NCBI GenBank assembly: GCA_030737875.1 | Contig: CM060912.1 | Span: forward strand, 876,641,199 to 876,705,198 | Direction of reading: 5' to 3' | DNA from: Allium sativum | Lineage: Eukaryota; Streptophyta; Magnoliopsida; Asparagales; Amaryllidaceae | DNA length: 64,000 bases | Shown: piece by piece, positions 48,651 to 60,589 of the stretch | How the letters are laid out: every line of letters starts with the position of its first letter | Numbering within the stretch: position 1 is the first letter of the stretch | Made by a program: the position numbers and the translations under genes | The notes under the pieces: generated by a model | What the model saw: only the letters and a program-made list of their open reading frames with translations | Databases searched by the model: none | What the model was told of the DNA's origin: nothing

Positions 48651-50509
48651 TATATATATTCGTATATAAATATATTCGGATTCACTTCAATTCATTTCAA
48701 CACACATATACTTTTTACAACGCATATATAACTTATATATCGAACGTACAACTTATACAACGCTTATACATGAGGTGTACAACGCTTATATAACTCATAC
48801 ATCGACTATATAGTTTATACATCATTGTTTTCCATATCGTTTCTAAATTAGATATCTCACATTGGGTTTCACTCCACCAAAAATAGCAGATGGCTCGGAA
48901 AAATATGCGGTCTCTTCTAGAATGTAGAAGACGTCCACACGAGTCCACTGTCTCTTGTTTCAGTGAATTTCATCTACAAACGAAAAAGTTATGATTTTTA
49001 CAGTAAAATCATAAACTGTAACGCTTAGAAGTGCTATTAAAACAGTTTAATATATAATAGTCGTTATACCTCAGTTTTGTTCAAATCTAGGTTTCGAATT
49101 TTTGCAAAAACGTTGAAGCTTGAAGCCGATCAGAGTATGTCACATCGTCGAGCTTGGAGGGAGCTTCCCGGCGCCACCCACGATGGCCGGCTCGAACGCA
49201 GATCGGAGCTCCGGCGGAGGTTGAAACGTGGCGACTTTCAAGCAGCAGATCTCCCCAAATACACAGCGATAATTTCCACAGCAGGTATAGATTTGAAGCT
49301 CTCAAAAATCTACACAAAATCCCCTCTTGAATCGATGGATTTCATCAAGTATTTTGGGAGAAAAGGAGGAGAGAAGGGAGGAGCTGCCATCGTTGTTCAC
49401 GAGAGAGAGTATCACGTTTGACTGGAGCGGGTTTAATGAAGAAGGATTTCTATTGGCCAGGGGTTTTATAACTATTTTTAATTTATTTTAAATCCGAAAA
49501 TGCCCCTCTTCACATACGAACTCCAATTCAAACCCAACGACTGTCATCCCTAGCTAAATACCCCCATTCCGAACACAATGTGATATGTTTCGTAGGCCCA
49601 TTCGACTGTTTTGGTCAGTTTTCTTTCAAATTAAAATATAAAACATTCAATATTTAATTTGAACGTACATTTCAATTTGCCGGGGCCACATACTGATTCG
49701 GAAAATTCCAGAAAAATAAATCTAGCTATGTTTTGATGACACGGTCTCAACAAAACTAGTTTCGTCGAATTCTGAGACCGTTCGTAAAATGGCCATTTTC
49801 TGGTCGATCCAGTTTAAGTGTAATAGATCAAAACACATTTTCCTTTGCCATGCTCACATACTAGCTTCAAAAATTATGAAATTTGAAACCTAGCAATAAC
49901 TTCACATCCCGGATCCAACAAAAGTGGTTTCATCGAATTCTGAGACCGTTTGTAAAATGGCCATTTTCTGGTCGATCCAATTTAACTGTAATTGATCAAA
50001 ACACATTTTCCTTTGCCATGCTCACATACTAGCTTCAAAAATTATGAAATTTGAAACCTAGCAATAACTTCACATCCCGGATCCAACAAAAGTGGTTTTG
50101 TCGAATTCCGAGGTCGTTTGCAAAATGTCTATTTTCATGGGCTATATAAATTCTATAGCGACCTTTCTGAAAATTCATTTGGCCATAACTTTTGACTCCC
50201 GCTACGAAACTTCGATTTTTCAGATTCGTCAGAAAGATATTCACTAACAGATTTAAATATATTTGGTTTCACTAAAATCCATTTTATTTTGCACCCGGTA
50301 CAGTCAGTCAAAGTTTGAATTCAATTTTTGAAACTGCCGCGCCATTTCAGGCCATGTTTATAATTCAAATTGATTATATTCATTTTCAACATCGATTCAA
50401 CCACACTTTTCATCGCTATTATTTAAAATATCTATTTTAAATACTAAAAATTCACTAAATTAGCCAATTTAAAAATTTTAAACTGGTTCAGATTTTCCGG
50501 GTTGTTACA
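48651..50509 (-). repeat. Element E 5' LTR, 5'-side segment
   Basis: Collinear with about 28766-30624 of the 3' LTR and ends (plus strand) CCGGGTTGTTACA before the target duplication GCTAC. It contains the TATA box (49464-49470), GC-rich leader-like block (49120-49410) and ~170-bp repeats (49770-50110). Confidence 0.9.
49464..49470 (-). promoter_or_regulatory. TATA box of E 5' LTR
   Basis: TATAAAA in minus sense, same place as in the 3' LTR, followed by the GC-rich leader-like block. In the original element this would have driven transcription. The Helitron-like insertion now lies about 800 bases downstream, inside the transcribed LTR part. Confidence 0.55.
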
Positions 50510-51436
50510 GCTACGGATCAGTGTAGTGGGGTAGTTATTACTCCATGGGGCGGAGTGATCATAGCATGGCTATGAGCCAGTGCAGTGGAGTCGTCATGAC
50601 TTCATGGGGCAGAGTGGACATAGCAAGGACTAGTGGCTATGGATCAGTGGAATGGAGTCGCCATGACTCCATGGGGCAGAGTGATCATAGCAAGGATTTG
50701 GGTGATCATAGCGGTGGATATCGTATGCTTTATGCACTGAATGAGAGATGTGAGGATGGTTGATATGCTTGATTGTTTGACATCACTATGACATGCACAC
50801 CCCCTACCCCGTATCTTTATAACTTACGTTTAGTGGCACCTTAGAGTATTGAGCGGTATGTTGTGCTAACTGTTTGGCTGCAAGTTCAGGTTTAGGTATG
50901 GTTATTGTTCTGTTTTGCTGCTTATCGCTCATACCAAACTTTTGTCTGACCCAGTGTTTTATGTCTCTTCTTATTACTCTAGGTGCTCTTAAACGGGCAA
51001 ACTAGAGACAGGTTAGGTGGTATGTACGAGTAGCTGTATCGGAGACGAGCAGGCGGCTTTCACGTATGATATATATATATAGATATTCTCCCTGTGTCGC
51101 TGCTGGTCACTACTTTGGGCATTAGTAGTGTACCTTTCTTATTTTGCTTTGGAGACAGTTTTAAAAGTTGTAATAATGATGGTGTGGAACATAAGCTGTA
51201 TTTTGGATTTTCCACTGCTATGATGGCTTTGTTTTTAGCTTATGCACTGTCTCACCTGTTTTATGTCAAATATGTTATTATTATATTTTATTCCATGCGC
51301 CGTGAGACATTCTACAGGTTTCTTGTTTGTTCAAATTTACTTCTTTCCTTTCATTGACGACCGTCCCATCCCAGTTGGACATTGACACATCGCACTCTCA
51401 TTGGAAATGTCGACTGGTGCGAGGCGGGCCGTCACA
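50510..51436 (+). repeat. Element C 3' LTR, segment 3
   Basis: Resumes after E with GCTACGGATCAGTGTAGTGG and matches 11849-12796 of the 5' LTR through CCATGGGGCAGAGTGATC repeats, a shorter TA run at 51068 and the GCGGGCCGTCACA terminus. Confidence 0.88.
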
Positions 51437-51965
51437 TCAGATCGATTCAACTTCTATATTTCAATTCAATTCAACTTCCAATTTGAATATTCATTTGAAT
51501 TTATTCAATTTATAATAATCTTGAGTTCAAAATTCAAATACCACTAATAAATCAAGTTTTTTTAAAGTAGATTTCAAGGATGGATAAAAATTTGATTTCA
51601 ATATATTCAATTCATGTTCAATTTCATTTTTAACTTCAGTTTTACAACATTATTTTTTTCCTTTAGTTTTTATATTTAAAAAATTAAAAGTTCAAGTTCA
51701 AAGGAAATCAATTTATAAAAATATCATTTATATTATCTTAGAAATAATATTTCAAGATTCATGGTTAAAACAAATTTGATTTAACCAACTGGTTTCCATA
51801 TATAATTTTTTATCCTATGGCCTTGTGATACTTAAAATTTAATTTTAGCATTTTAGGAAAGGATATATATATCATTTCAATCCAGATCAGGGTCATAGGT
51901 ATCTATCAGTTCAACCCATGTTCTTAATTCAATTTAATGATTAATCCTAGGTTTATTTTGATACC
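51437..51965. other. AT-rich spacer between C and LTR F
   Basis: About 530 bp rich in TTCAATTCAATT-like words. No gene or recognised repeat end; possibly the pre-insertion locus or another decayed element. Confidence 0.4.
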
Positions 51966-54428
51966 TGTAACATCTAGGACAAATGGTCGGGATTAATCAA
52001 AACAAACAAAAAGTCATATATAATAAATGGGAATAACGGTAAATTCACACAACTAAACATCAGTATACAAAAAATATAAATCGAAGCATCCCCCAAATCG
52101 ATCCATCAAAACAATTCAATAACATCAGTATATGATTCATCAGGTATTGGGTTTAAACTAGTAACTAAATTTCATATTTAACCTAACTACACAATTAACA
52201 ATCAAACTAAATTATACCATCATTGCAAATAAACCTAAATATGAAATTTTAACTGACAAAAAGCAATCAATAGATCATACAATGAAATGATTTTAATCTA
52301 ACTAGTAATCGAATATTTTAGTTAAGTGTGAGTGGGTTAAATCACTCACCTTTGGTTTCGAAAGAGTTTGAACTCCAAAATAGGTCCAAAATTTAACCGT
52401 CTCAAAATTCATCCAGACCAGTCCTTATCGTCTGAAATTTCGATATGTTTCCAACGAAATAAACCGTGTGTCAATCTGAGTTCGTATGCAAAAACTATAT
52501 GCGTTATAACATTGGAATATTTAAATTAAAACAAAACAAAACAAACATTACCCACTAACCCATTTTCCACGTTAGCACCGATACCCCTTCCTCCTTCTTC
52601 TCCATCTCACGCAATAGACAACCGAGATTTCATGGCAAAAAAATGATGCACCTTCCCTCTCCTTATTTTCTCATTCCCTCCATGAGAACCCAAAACGACG
52701 AATCCAACAATCATCTCTTCGCGAACTCTACCATCTCCACACCAACTCATCGACATCGAATCTCCAAAATAAAACACGTCACTTGGAATATCACACATGG
52801 CCAATGTAAAGTCTCGACACTTTTCATTGCCGAATCGCTTCAAATTTTGCTACCCGTTGCAAATCTATGCCAAGAATTCAAATATAATCACCAAAACATG
52901 AATAGAACTCTATAAAATTATAAATTCCAAACCTAGTTTTAGATCCTTTACTATATAAAAATATGGAACTTACCAATGATGTCGTACCTTCCACAAATCA
53001 TGTACGATCTAAAAGCATCTTAATCTAAGTCGAATGAAATTTGTTTTAGGGGTTTTCATTCACAAATTTTTGAGATATAGTTTTTTTTAAGTTCAATATT
53101 TTTATTTTGTTGTAATGGTGAGAAGGAGGAAGATAAAAGAACTAGCGGCCATTTTGGTACAGGAGTATGAAGAGATTAGGGTTAGAAGTTTAGGATGAGG
53201 TGTACTTATAGATGAGAAAATTTATTGGTCAATTAAATAAATTAATATTAAATTAGTTGGATTTTTAATTCAACATTCATAACAATAATTTTTTTATTAA
53301 TTTGATTACTTAAATGGTTACTTAAACATTTACTATAATTTTAAAACAAATTTACATATCAAATTTTAGGTTAGTTATTACACAGATTTGCTGTACTTGG
53401 TTTCAACTGTAGATAAATCTCATTAAGTGTATATATATTTTTTTATTTAATTCAACTAAATGGGTTTGATTTAATTTCAATTCTTTTTATTCAACCAATC
53501 TTGAATTTGTAGATATAGTTGACATTTTTATTTATATGTTATTACGTTAGCAACTTCCATTTACCATTTAATGCATAGTAACAAAATACTTGATTACAAT
53601 TAGTCGCAATCAATTTATTTATCATAAACTAAATTCAATTGAATCCCATTTATTGCTATATTTACTTTATTATTCCATAAATCGTTAGTTTTGGTCTTAT
53701 ATAACATTTACTTTTATTCCGATATATCAATCTTCTACAGTTACAATTTTTGTTCACCTTAACTGCAATAATTACATGCGTTAGTTACAATTTATTTCCA
53801 ATTTATCTTCAATGAATTAAATAGTAAATTTGAAATATAAGAACTGTTATAAGTTATTAATTCAAACTAGTTTACATTTTGTTGCTTATCAACAAATAAG
53901 CAAATGGTTTCACATACAAATCAATTAATCCATTGTAATTATTATTTTTAACAATTAGTTAAACTTTCCATTTATTCCTTTGAATTATTATTCTTAATTA
54001 CCATCAATTGCACCACTCAATTATCTTTGTTGCAATTTGAATCCACTAAATTTCAATACATTAATACATTTTTTAGCAATTTATCACTAGTTATAACTTC
54101 TAATTAAATATTATATGCATATTGTCTTAAAGAAATAAAAAAATGGATTCATATACAAGTTAAGTATTCAAACTTAATAAATTTCAATTGACCACGTAAA
54201 ATCTTACCATTTATTTACAACATTTGGTTTTATTCCTTTTATTATAATTAATAACCAAATCTTATATTTACAATCATATACAAGTTATTACATCAATAAC
54301 CTATTGAATTCACCATTTAATCAATTAAATTCACTTAATTAATTTATTAGCCTTACATTTAACCATTTGTTCTCCAAAATTAACATTAAATTTAAATATA
54401 AACAGTTGGAAAATTTTGGGTTGTTACA
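51966..54428 (-). mobile_element. LTR F (2463 bp) of a fourth gypsy-like family
   Basis: In minus sense it reads TGTAACAACCCAAAATT at 54428 to CTAGATGTTACA at 51966. It is immediately preceded in sense by a purine tract (AGTGGGGGAGAG) and a TTTTCGAGGACGAAAA motif, so it is a 3' LTR. A TATA-like CTATAAG lies at 53205-53211 in minus sense. Neither a matching 5' LTR nor a target duplication was found in the window. The 78- and 90-codon frames near 52600-52915 overlap on opposite strands and look non-coding. Confidence 0.78.
53205..53211 (-). promoter_or_regulatory. TATA-like box in LTR F
   Basis: CTATAAG in minus sense, about 1.2 kb into the LTR. It is followed by CACCTCATCCTAAACTT, a plausible start region, and then a short ATGGCCGCTAGTTC leader frame. 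Confidence 0.4.
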
Positions 54429-54466
54429 CTCTCCCCCACTCAAAATTTTTCGTCCTCGAAAAGGTG
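54429..54466 (-). other. Polypurine tract and pre-PPT motif of element F
   Basis: CTCTCCCCCACTCAAAA and TTTTCGTCCTCGAAAA on the plus strand, the same arrangement as in element E at 30625. Confidence 0.8.
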
Positions 54467-55440
54467 TAGTAAGGAAGTTGTTAATTCTTAACCATATAAG
54501 TTTTTATTCAACTTGTCTCGTTCGTTAGTTTACTTAACTAATTTCACTAATATTTAATTCTGAATCGTGAAATACCAAACCACGATTTTTTCAAAAGTTT
54601 AAATTACACCCATTTTAAATCTACAAGTTAAAGTCTAAAATTTTTCTCTTTCATTTGAAAATTATAATCCAATAGATCCAGAGGATATTTGTTTCAAAGA
54701 ATTCCGACTCATATTAGATCCTATACATTCATTAAAACTTCAATTCGGAAAATTACGAACTATCGCTACACGACGAGCTCATTTTAATTTAATTAATTCG
54801 TTCAATCCTTATTATGCTTATAAATTGTAAACACATTTCCTTATATTTCACGAAAACTAGTTAAACATTTATTTTTAATTTGGAAATATCGACTAACCGA
54901 AATCATCGAACATCCAACCATCAACACCAACACATTTAATTCATGACCAAATAATTCACTTTATTAACTTATTTAATTGTTTGGTTTATTTGCTTTACTT
55001 AGTTGAATTCAATTTAAACATAACTAAGTATATATCGTTTATTATCAAACCTAAAATTCATTCATATTTATAAACCACCAATTTTATTTCATCTTTCATT
55101 ATTTATACCAATACTTATACATTGAAATTTTCTTATTCCCATAACAACTTAACTTCTTATATTTTGGCAAATCACATTATGTTATAGAAAAAAGATTATT
55201 TGTTAAACAAGTTCAACAGTTTCAATTTATTTTCAATTTCATTATTTCAAATTTCTACGAGTTTCTATTTTTAATTTCATTTTTCTTAGGTTCATTTTTT
55301 TATTACTATCAAATTCAGAAGTTTCTAAAATTTCAAGTTTTATTCATTTCAATAATTATTCTAGAATTAAGAATTAAACTTTAGGTTCATTTCCAAATCA
55401 ACTTTCAAATAATCTATATAGTAAAATGCCTTAATACATA
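54467..55440 (-). other. Remnant of element F internal 3' region
   Basis: AT-rich, no integrase or other pol motif in any frame. It probably corresponds to the untranslated part next to the purine tract, as in element E, and is cut off before coding sequence. The end near 55440 is an estimate. Confidence 0.45.
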
Positions 55441-56439
55441 AACCAAAGATATAGAGCGGCCAAGATGCTTTTGCAAACTAATAATGAAACGACCAGTTAT
55501 TTGGCATGACATTCAAAAGCTGCCAAACCTTTAAGTCTGGTGCATTAACAGTTTGGTTAGATCGTGGGCCACTTCTCTCCATTTATTTCACTTGGACCGC
55601 ATTCTCTTCTTAAGGTTGTTTCTTTCTCAAATCAACCTTTTCCGTTTCTAATTTCAGTTTTCCGAGAAATCCGGTATCCTCCCAAGTCACCAACTATGCT
55701 ACTTCGCTTACCTATTTTACCATCAGGTATTGTTTCTCTTTCTTTTTCCATCAACCAATTCTATGATCTCTAAATATACATTTTACAATAAGCCTTGATT
55801 GGTACTAATTATATAAACCTTGGATCTATGTTTTCATTTTTATTAGTATCAATTGTTCTCAATTGTGATTCCCTAAGTTGCAGGATAAACTGTTTATTTC
55901 AATTAGTTTTTCATGCTCATCTTCAAAGCCCCATTAAGGTTGGTCATGATTTTATCATCAGTACATCTTATTAGAGCAACTCCAATAGTTGCTTATTCGT
56001 CTCCTGAATCAGTAATTGGGGAGAGTTTTTTCCCCAATAGATACTACTTCACGTAATATTAAGGCAAACGTTACGCGGCCAATCCTGAATTTGGAATTGG
56101 CCATACGTGCCAATTTTATCGGAGCACGACATAGCACGCTGATTTTATCGACATGCGTCGAATTATTTAACGCGCTGCGTAGTGCACTGGTAAAATCGGC
56201 GTTGTCCCATACAACCCGTCACCCCCTGATTTGATCCACTCTAATCGACCCTATAACGATCATATCTTGCTTCAACGAATATAAAACGTTCGTATTGTCG
56301 TAGATGAAACTAAAAAGGTCAAAATACAGTTACAAAGGATATATTTAATATTACCGGAGTAGGTGTTTTTTAACTTATAGCCAGAAATACGATAGCTTTC
56401 GATGTTAATAATTATGGGTTAATACCAGGTAAAAATTCA
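55441..56439. other. Unassigned stretch
   Basis: Contains a T/C-rich leader-like piece (55560-55730) with a GTATTG donor-like end after CCATCAG. At about 55974 there is AGAGCAACTCCAATAG, a phrase common at ends of plant MITEs, without a detectable partner. No gene is supported. Confidence 0.35.
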
Positions 56440-56735
56440 ATCGTAAAGGACTCAGACGATAAGGGTCGTCCCCTATTTTAAATCGAAAAGGAGTTGAACG
56501 ATTAGGGTCGACCCCTATTTAAATCGTAAAGGAGTCAAACGATTAGGGTCGTCCCCTAATTAAAATCGAAAATGAGTCGAATGATTAGGGTCGTCCCCTA
56601 TTTTAAACTGAAAATGAGTTGAAGGATTAGGGTCATCCCCTATTTTAAATCGAAAAGGAGTCAAACGTTTAGGTTCGTTCCTTTAAATCGAAAAGGAGTT
56701 GCATGATTAGGGTCGTCCCCTATTTAAATAGATAT
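56440..56735. repeat. ~42-bp tandem repeat, about seven units
   Basis: Units share GATTAGGGTCGTCCCCTATT and TTAAATCGAAAAGGAGT. Repeat starts fall near 56462, 56504, 56544, 56587, 56629, 56671 and 56709. Confidence 0.85.
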
Positions 56736-57325
56736 ATTTTTATAATCGAAAGGAAAAATTGATTAATCGACGTTTGAAAGTTTAATTTATAAATTATATA
56801 AAAACAAGTTCGTAACGCCATGGTAGTTCGTAATTATACGTTTTGAGCTTCAAGCGAATATACGGGGGTCTAAAGTACATCGGAATTCTTCAAAAATAAA
56901 ACCATCATGAACTAATTGATTATTGAATGCCAATGAAAAAGAAATATCAAATTTTCATATTGTAGATTTCGAGTTATGGCAAACCAAAAATCTCAAAAAG
57001 TCGTTATAAAAACATTTATGAAATTTGTCGATATTTTTTTAATCGAAAGGATAAATTAATTAATTGATGTTTGAAAGTTTAGTTTATAAATTATATAAAA
57101 ATAAGCTCGTAATGTCGCGGTAGTTCATAGTTATACCTTTTGTACTTCAATTGAATATACGAGATCCAAAATATGTCGGGATTCTTCGAAAATAAAACCA
57201 TCATGGTCTAATTGATTATTGAATGCCAATGAAAAAGAAATATCGGATTTTCGTATTGTAGATTTTAAGTTATGGCAAACCAAAAATCTCAAAAGGTCGC
57301 TATAAAATCATTTATGAAATATAGT
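56731..57325 (+). repeat. Two ~297-bp tandem copies of an LTR-like fragment
   Basis: Copies 56731-57027 and 57028-57325 share TTTGAAAGTTTAATTTATAA, AAAACCATCATG and GAATGCCAATGAAAAAGAAA. They contain a CGCGGTAGTTCATA word and a GTTATGGCAAACC word reminiscent of the 5' part of LTRs D and G (compare 59880-60070), so they may be a decayed piece of a related LTR. Confidence 0.75.
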
Positions 57326-57511
57326 TGTCAACATGAATAAACATAACAGGTAGATAATATAATTTAGTACAACATGAATCAACATAACATATGAACACGA
57401 GAAAACACGAAAAAGTAACATATAGTTTAGTACATCAAGCCATATACATATATACATCATGATAACCAAAAAATCACATCACCATCTTGATCCTCATGAA
57501 AGTTATCCTTA

Positions 57512-57838
57512 ATCTGTGGCATCATCATCATCATGCTCAGACTCCTCACCATCCTCCTCCATGTCATCATTGTCATAATATGGAATAAGGTCGTCCTCGT
57601 CACCACCCCCTCCTGCCCCTCCAACAGTATCAGATCCTCCAGCAGTACATGATCCTCCAATAGTATCTGATGCTCCTGTATCACCACTAGCAACTAATGC
57701 CGCTAGTCGGGCATGTAAGTCGTCGATCTGGGCCTGCAAACCCTGCACTATCACCTGGTGTGCCTGATATAATGATTAAGAATGTGGTAGGGCCATCATC
57801 GGAATAGTGGCTATATGTCGTCTATGCTGGTATAGCCT
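57512..57838 (-). pseudogene. Acidic C-terminal exon, possibly from a DNA-transposon gene
   Basis: In minus sense a TTTACAG acceptor-like site opens a frame TPRLYQHRRHIATIPMMALP. It is interrupted by one TAA near 57770, then continues VIVQGLQAQIDDLHARLAAL. A Gly/Ser-rich stretch and a very acidic tail (EEDGEESEHDDDDATD) follow, then a stop at 57512. The short coiled coil and acidic end recall C termini of proteins carried by plant CACTA-type transposons, but I see no diagnostic domain. The rest of the gene is not found upstream. Confidence 0.35.
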
Positions 57839-57839
57839 G

Positions 57840-59080
57840 GGTGTAAACTGTAAATAAAGAATATATAAACTCAGTTTGTATACCTTAAAATAGATATGCT
57901 AGCAAGTACCAATGTTTTTAGTTTTGGATCTTCCAAATCATTGAGTAGAACAAATGGTAAACGACAACACCAATAAAACTAGTTTAATAATTTATAATTT
58001 ATTTATAACTATCTAATGTAATTTTTGAAAAGAACCCTCATTGTGCAAACAAAGTTGAATGAGTTGTTAAGGATTTCTAAAACAAAAATGCACCAATAAT
58101 GTGAAATCTGATAAGAGTATACATGTAAAGCGGTAAAGGTTTTAAACCATATTGCTAAAATGAATATAGTATCGATTTAATGTTTTAAAACATATTTTTG
58201 GAAATAACATCATAAATTGAGAATATAGAAATGAATGTGTTGTAAGGCTTAATTGCTACTTAATTTAATGTTAAATTATCAAAGACTTGTTTTTAAATAA
58301 AGACAAGCATTAACCTCAAAACGTTAGTCAATTTGAAGGACATTAAAGACTGACATTAAGAACACAAATAAAAGACAAATGTTAAAATAAGATAGGTTAT
58401 TTCGCACTAGAAACAAGAATTTATGATCATTTGATAAATGTTGTAATTTTTAAAATGGGGCATTTATTTGAAACATTTTATAAAGAAAGAAGTTATTAAG
58501 CTTTATTTTAAAATGTACACAAAAATTAAGTAATGCTTCAAAGTGTTATTGTGTGAAGAAATAGTGAATTTTGAAAATTTAGCAGTAAATGTTTACAAAA
58601 ATGTTATGAATTATAAATTGGGGTATTTATTGTTTTCAATGGGACATTTTGTAAGGAATGAATGTTACAAGACATTTTTGGAAACTTAATTACCGCATAA
58701 TTAAAATTAAGATTCTATTTTGTAAAATAGAATGAGCAATTGTTCTATTATCTATTAAAAAGTTTTATTGACCACTTTGAAAGTGAGAATGATTGACATT
58801 CAATAGTTAATAAAGTTAAGTGTTTAAAAAGAAAAGTGTTTTTACTCTTATTTAAAACATTTAAGTTAACATTTGAAAAGAAGCGTCTGAATCCTTATTG
58901 TAACATTTTGAAATAAATTCTGAATAAAGGATGTTATAGTAAAACAAAACATCTATCTACATTGAGTACCGTAAGAATCAAAGTCTTTACAAAAATTTAA
59001 CATCTCAAGTTTTATAAGATATTAAGTACCCATTTTTGAATTTGTGCAAAATTGAAAGATAACGAGGATATAAAAATATT
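57840..59080. other. AT-rich stretch without recognised feature
   Basis: About 1.2 kb of very AT-rich sequence. No open frame of interest, repeat end or LTR motif was recognised. Confidence 0.5.
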
Positions 59081-59413
59081 TAGGGCTGGTAATTACAACC
59101 GAGAACCGGAAACCCAAAACGAACCGACCGGAAAAGACCCAAACTGAACCCGATGGGTCTCGGGTCGGGTTTAGGTGATGAAAAATACAATTAAGACCCA
59201 ATTAAACCCGACCCAAAAGATCCGACCAATAAGCATTGAAATATATGTATTTTTAGTGTTACTATCCAATCAAATCCGAACCGACCTGACCCGACCTAAA
59301 CCGAAGCTCGGGTCGGGGCAGGCCCGGATTTTTGAAACGTATAATTAAGACACGACAAAACCCAACCCGCTTAGAATCGAGACCCATCGGGTCGGGTCTA
59401 ATTGCCACCCCTA
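59081..59413. mobile_element. hAT-type MITE, 333 bp
   Basis: Terminal inverted repeats TAGGGCTGGTAATTA and TAATTGCCACCCCTA pair with two or so mismatches. Flanking 8-bp duplications AAAATATT (59073-59080) and ATAATATT (59414-59421) match at 7 of 8. The interior is rich in GGGTCGGGT / ACCCGACCC words in both orientations. Size, 8-bp duplication and the TAGGGNTGG ends fit a non-autonomous hAT element. Confidence 0.8.
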
Positions 59414-59421
59414 ATAATATT

Positions 59422-59695
59422 CAAAACAATATATCTTGTGTAATCACTGACAAAATTTTCACCTTATAAAAAGAGATAACTCTAGAGTAATAAGGTTATT
59501 AATTATGTAAGTTAGGATTAGGTTACAGGACTAACTAAGGATAAATTACAGAATCAAATTTTGAAATTTTAGCGTCAGTCCCAGAAGTTTCTATTTGAAA
59601 AGATGGTGAGGTATGGTATTTTCGGAGTCAAGGATTGGTTTGAATTGGATTACCCTAGATGGTTAGTTTAGGGATTAGAACATTTTGTAATAACC
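59422..59695. other. Spacer before LTR G
   Basis: About 270 bp of AT-rich sequence with nothing recognised; it is the left flank of LTR G. Confidence 0.5.
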
Positions 59696-60571
59696 CGAAA
59701 ATCCGAGCTAATTTAAAATTTTTATTTTGGCAATTTTGATGAATTCTGATCATTTAAAATGATTATTTTAAATAATAACGACGAGAAATTTATTTTGAGT
59801 AGAATTCGAACGTATATATTTATATAGATCGTCATTAGAATATAAATATTTATTTATAATTATAAAAGGAATTGAAAATGGCGCGGTAGTTCGATAATTC
59901 AATTTCAAATTTCAATTGAACATACCGGGTGCAAAATAAACCGGATTTTAGCGAAACAAAATATATTAGAAACTAATTGTGAATATCTTTCCAACGAATC
60001 CGAAAAATCAAAATTTCATAGCGGGGATAAAAAGATATGCCCAGTTTAAAATCCAGAATAGTCGTTATGGAATTCTAGCCATTAAAAATGGGAATTTTGC
60101 AAACGACCTCGGTTTTCGACTAAACCACTTTTGTTGGATCCGCGATGTCAAATTATTACTAGGTTTCAAAATTCGTAATTATTCGAATCAATATGTGAGC
60201 GTGGCAAAGGAAAATGCGTTTGATCAGTTTCAGTTGATTTTAATCAACTGGAAAATGGCCATTTTTCAAACTGTCTCAGAATTCGATGAAACTAGTTTTG
60301 TTAGGACCGTATCGTCAATACGAAGTTAGAAAATATTTTTCTGGAATTTTTAGAGGTTGTATGTGGCCCTGGTAATCTGGAATGTACGTTTAAAATAGAA
60401 TAAATAGATTTAAATGTTGATTTGAGCGAAAACAGACCGAAACGATCGAATTGGCCTGCGTGACATATCCCATTGAGTTCGGAAAGGGGGTAATTAGCTA
60501 GGGACGACAGGCGGTGGGTTTCGTTTCGTGTTTGAAATAAAAAGTTACTTTTTGGTGGAAAATAAATAAAA

Positions 60572-60581
60572 TATATAAAAG
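60572..60581 (+). promoter_or_regulatory. TATA box of LTR G
   Basis: TATATAAAAG, a strong plant TATA match about 880 bp into the LTR and 15-20 bases before a C/T-rich leader-like block. Confidence 0.65.
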
Positions 60582-60589
60582 TCTCCCCT

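Larger units (their letters stand above)
25652..50514 (-). mobile_element. Element E: minus-strand chromovirus with 5-kb LTRs, GCTAC target duplication
   Basis: The element spans 25657-50509 and is flanked by perfect GCTAC duplications (25652-25656 and 50510-50514) inside C's 3' LTR. On the minus strand the order is 5' LTR (50509-36344, interrupted by a Helitron-like insertion), PBS, gag-protease, RT, RNase H, integrase, chromodomain, about 1.2 kb of 3' untranslated region, purine tract and 3' LTR (30624-25657). The two LTRs look very similar by eye, so the insertion is younger than C. The coding part has only one clear frameshift but about seven in-frame stops. Confidence 0.92.
11265..51436 (+). 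mobile_element. Element C: decayed Tekay/Del-like chromovirus hosting A, D and E
   Basis: The internal region (12797-17511) carries gag, protease, RT, RNase H, integrase and a chromodomain-like tail in the gypsy order, flanked by LTRs ending GGCGGGCCGTCACA. The visible 5' LTR part (1532 bp) matches 18542-18686 plus 25210-25656 plus 50515-51436 (1514 bp) once nested insertions and one target-duplication copy each are removed. That agreement supports the nesting model. The full 3' LTR would be about 2.54 kb. The 5' flank lies outside the window, so C's own target duplication cannot be checked. Confidence 0.85.

Noticed and set aside
52607..52915. Overlapping 78- and 90-codon frames on opposite strands in LTR F
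   Set aside because: Non-coding LTR context and no domain in either frame.
55974..55992. AGAGCAACTCCAATAGTTG, resembling the end of a common plant MITE
   Set aside because: No complementary end or target duplication was found nearby.
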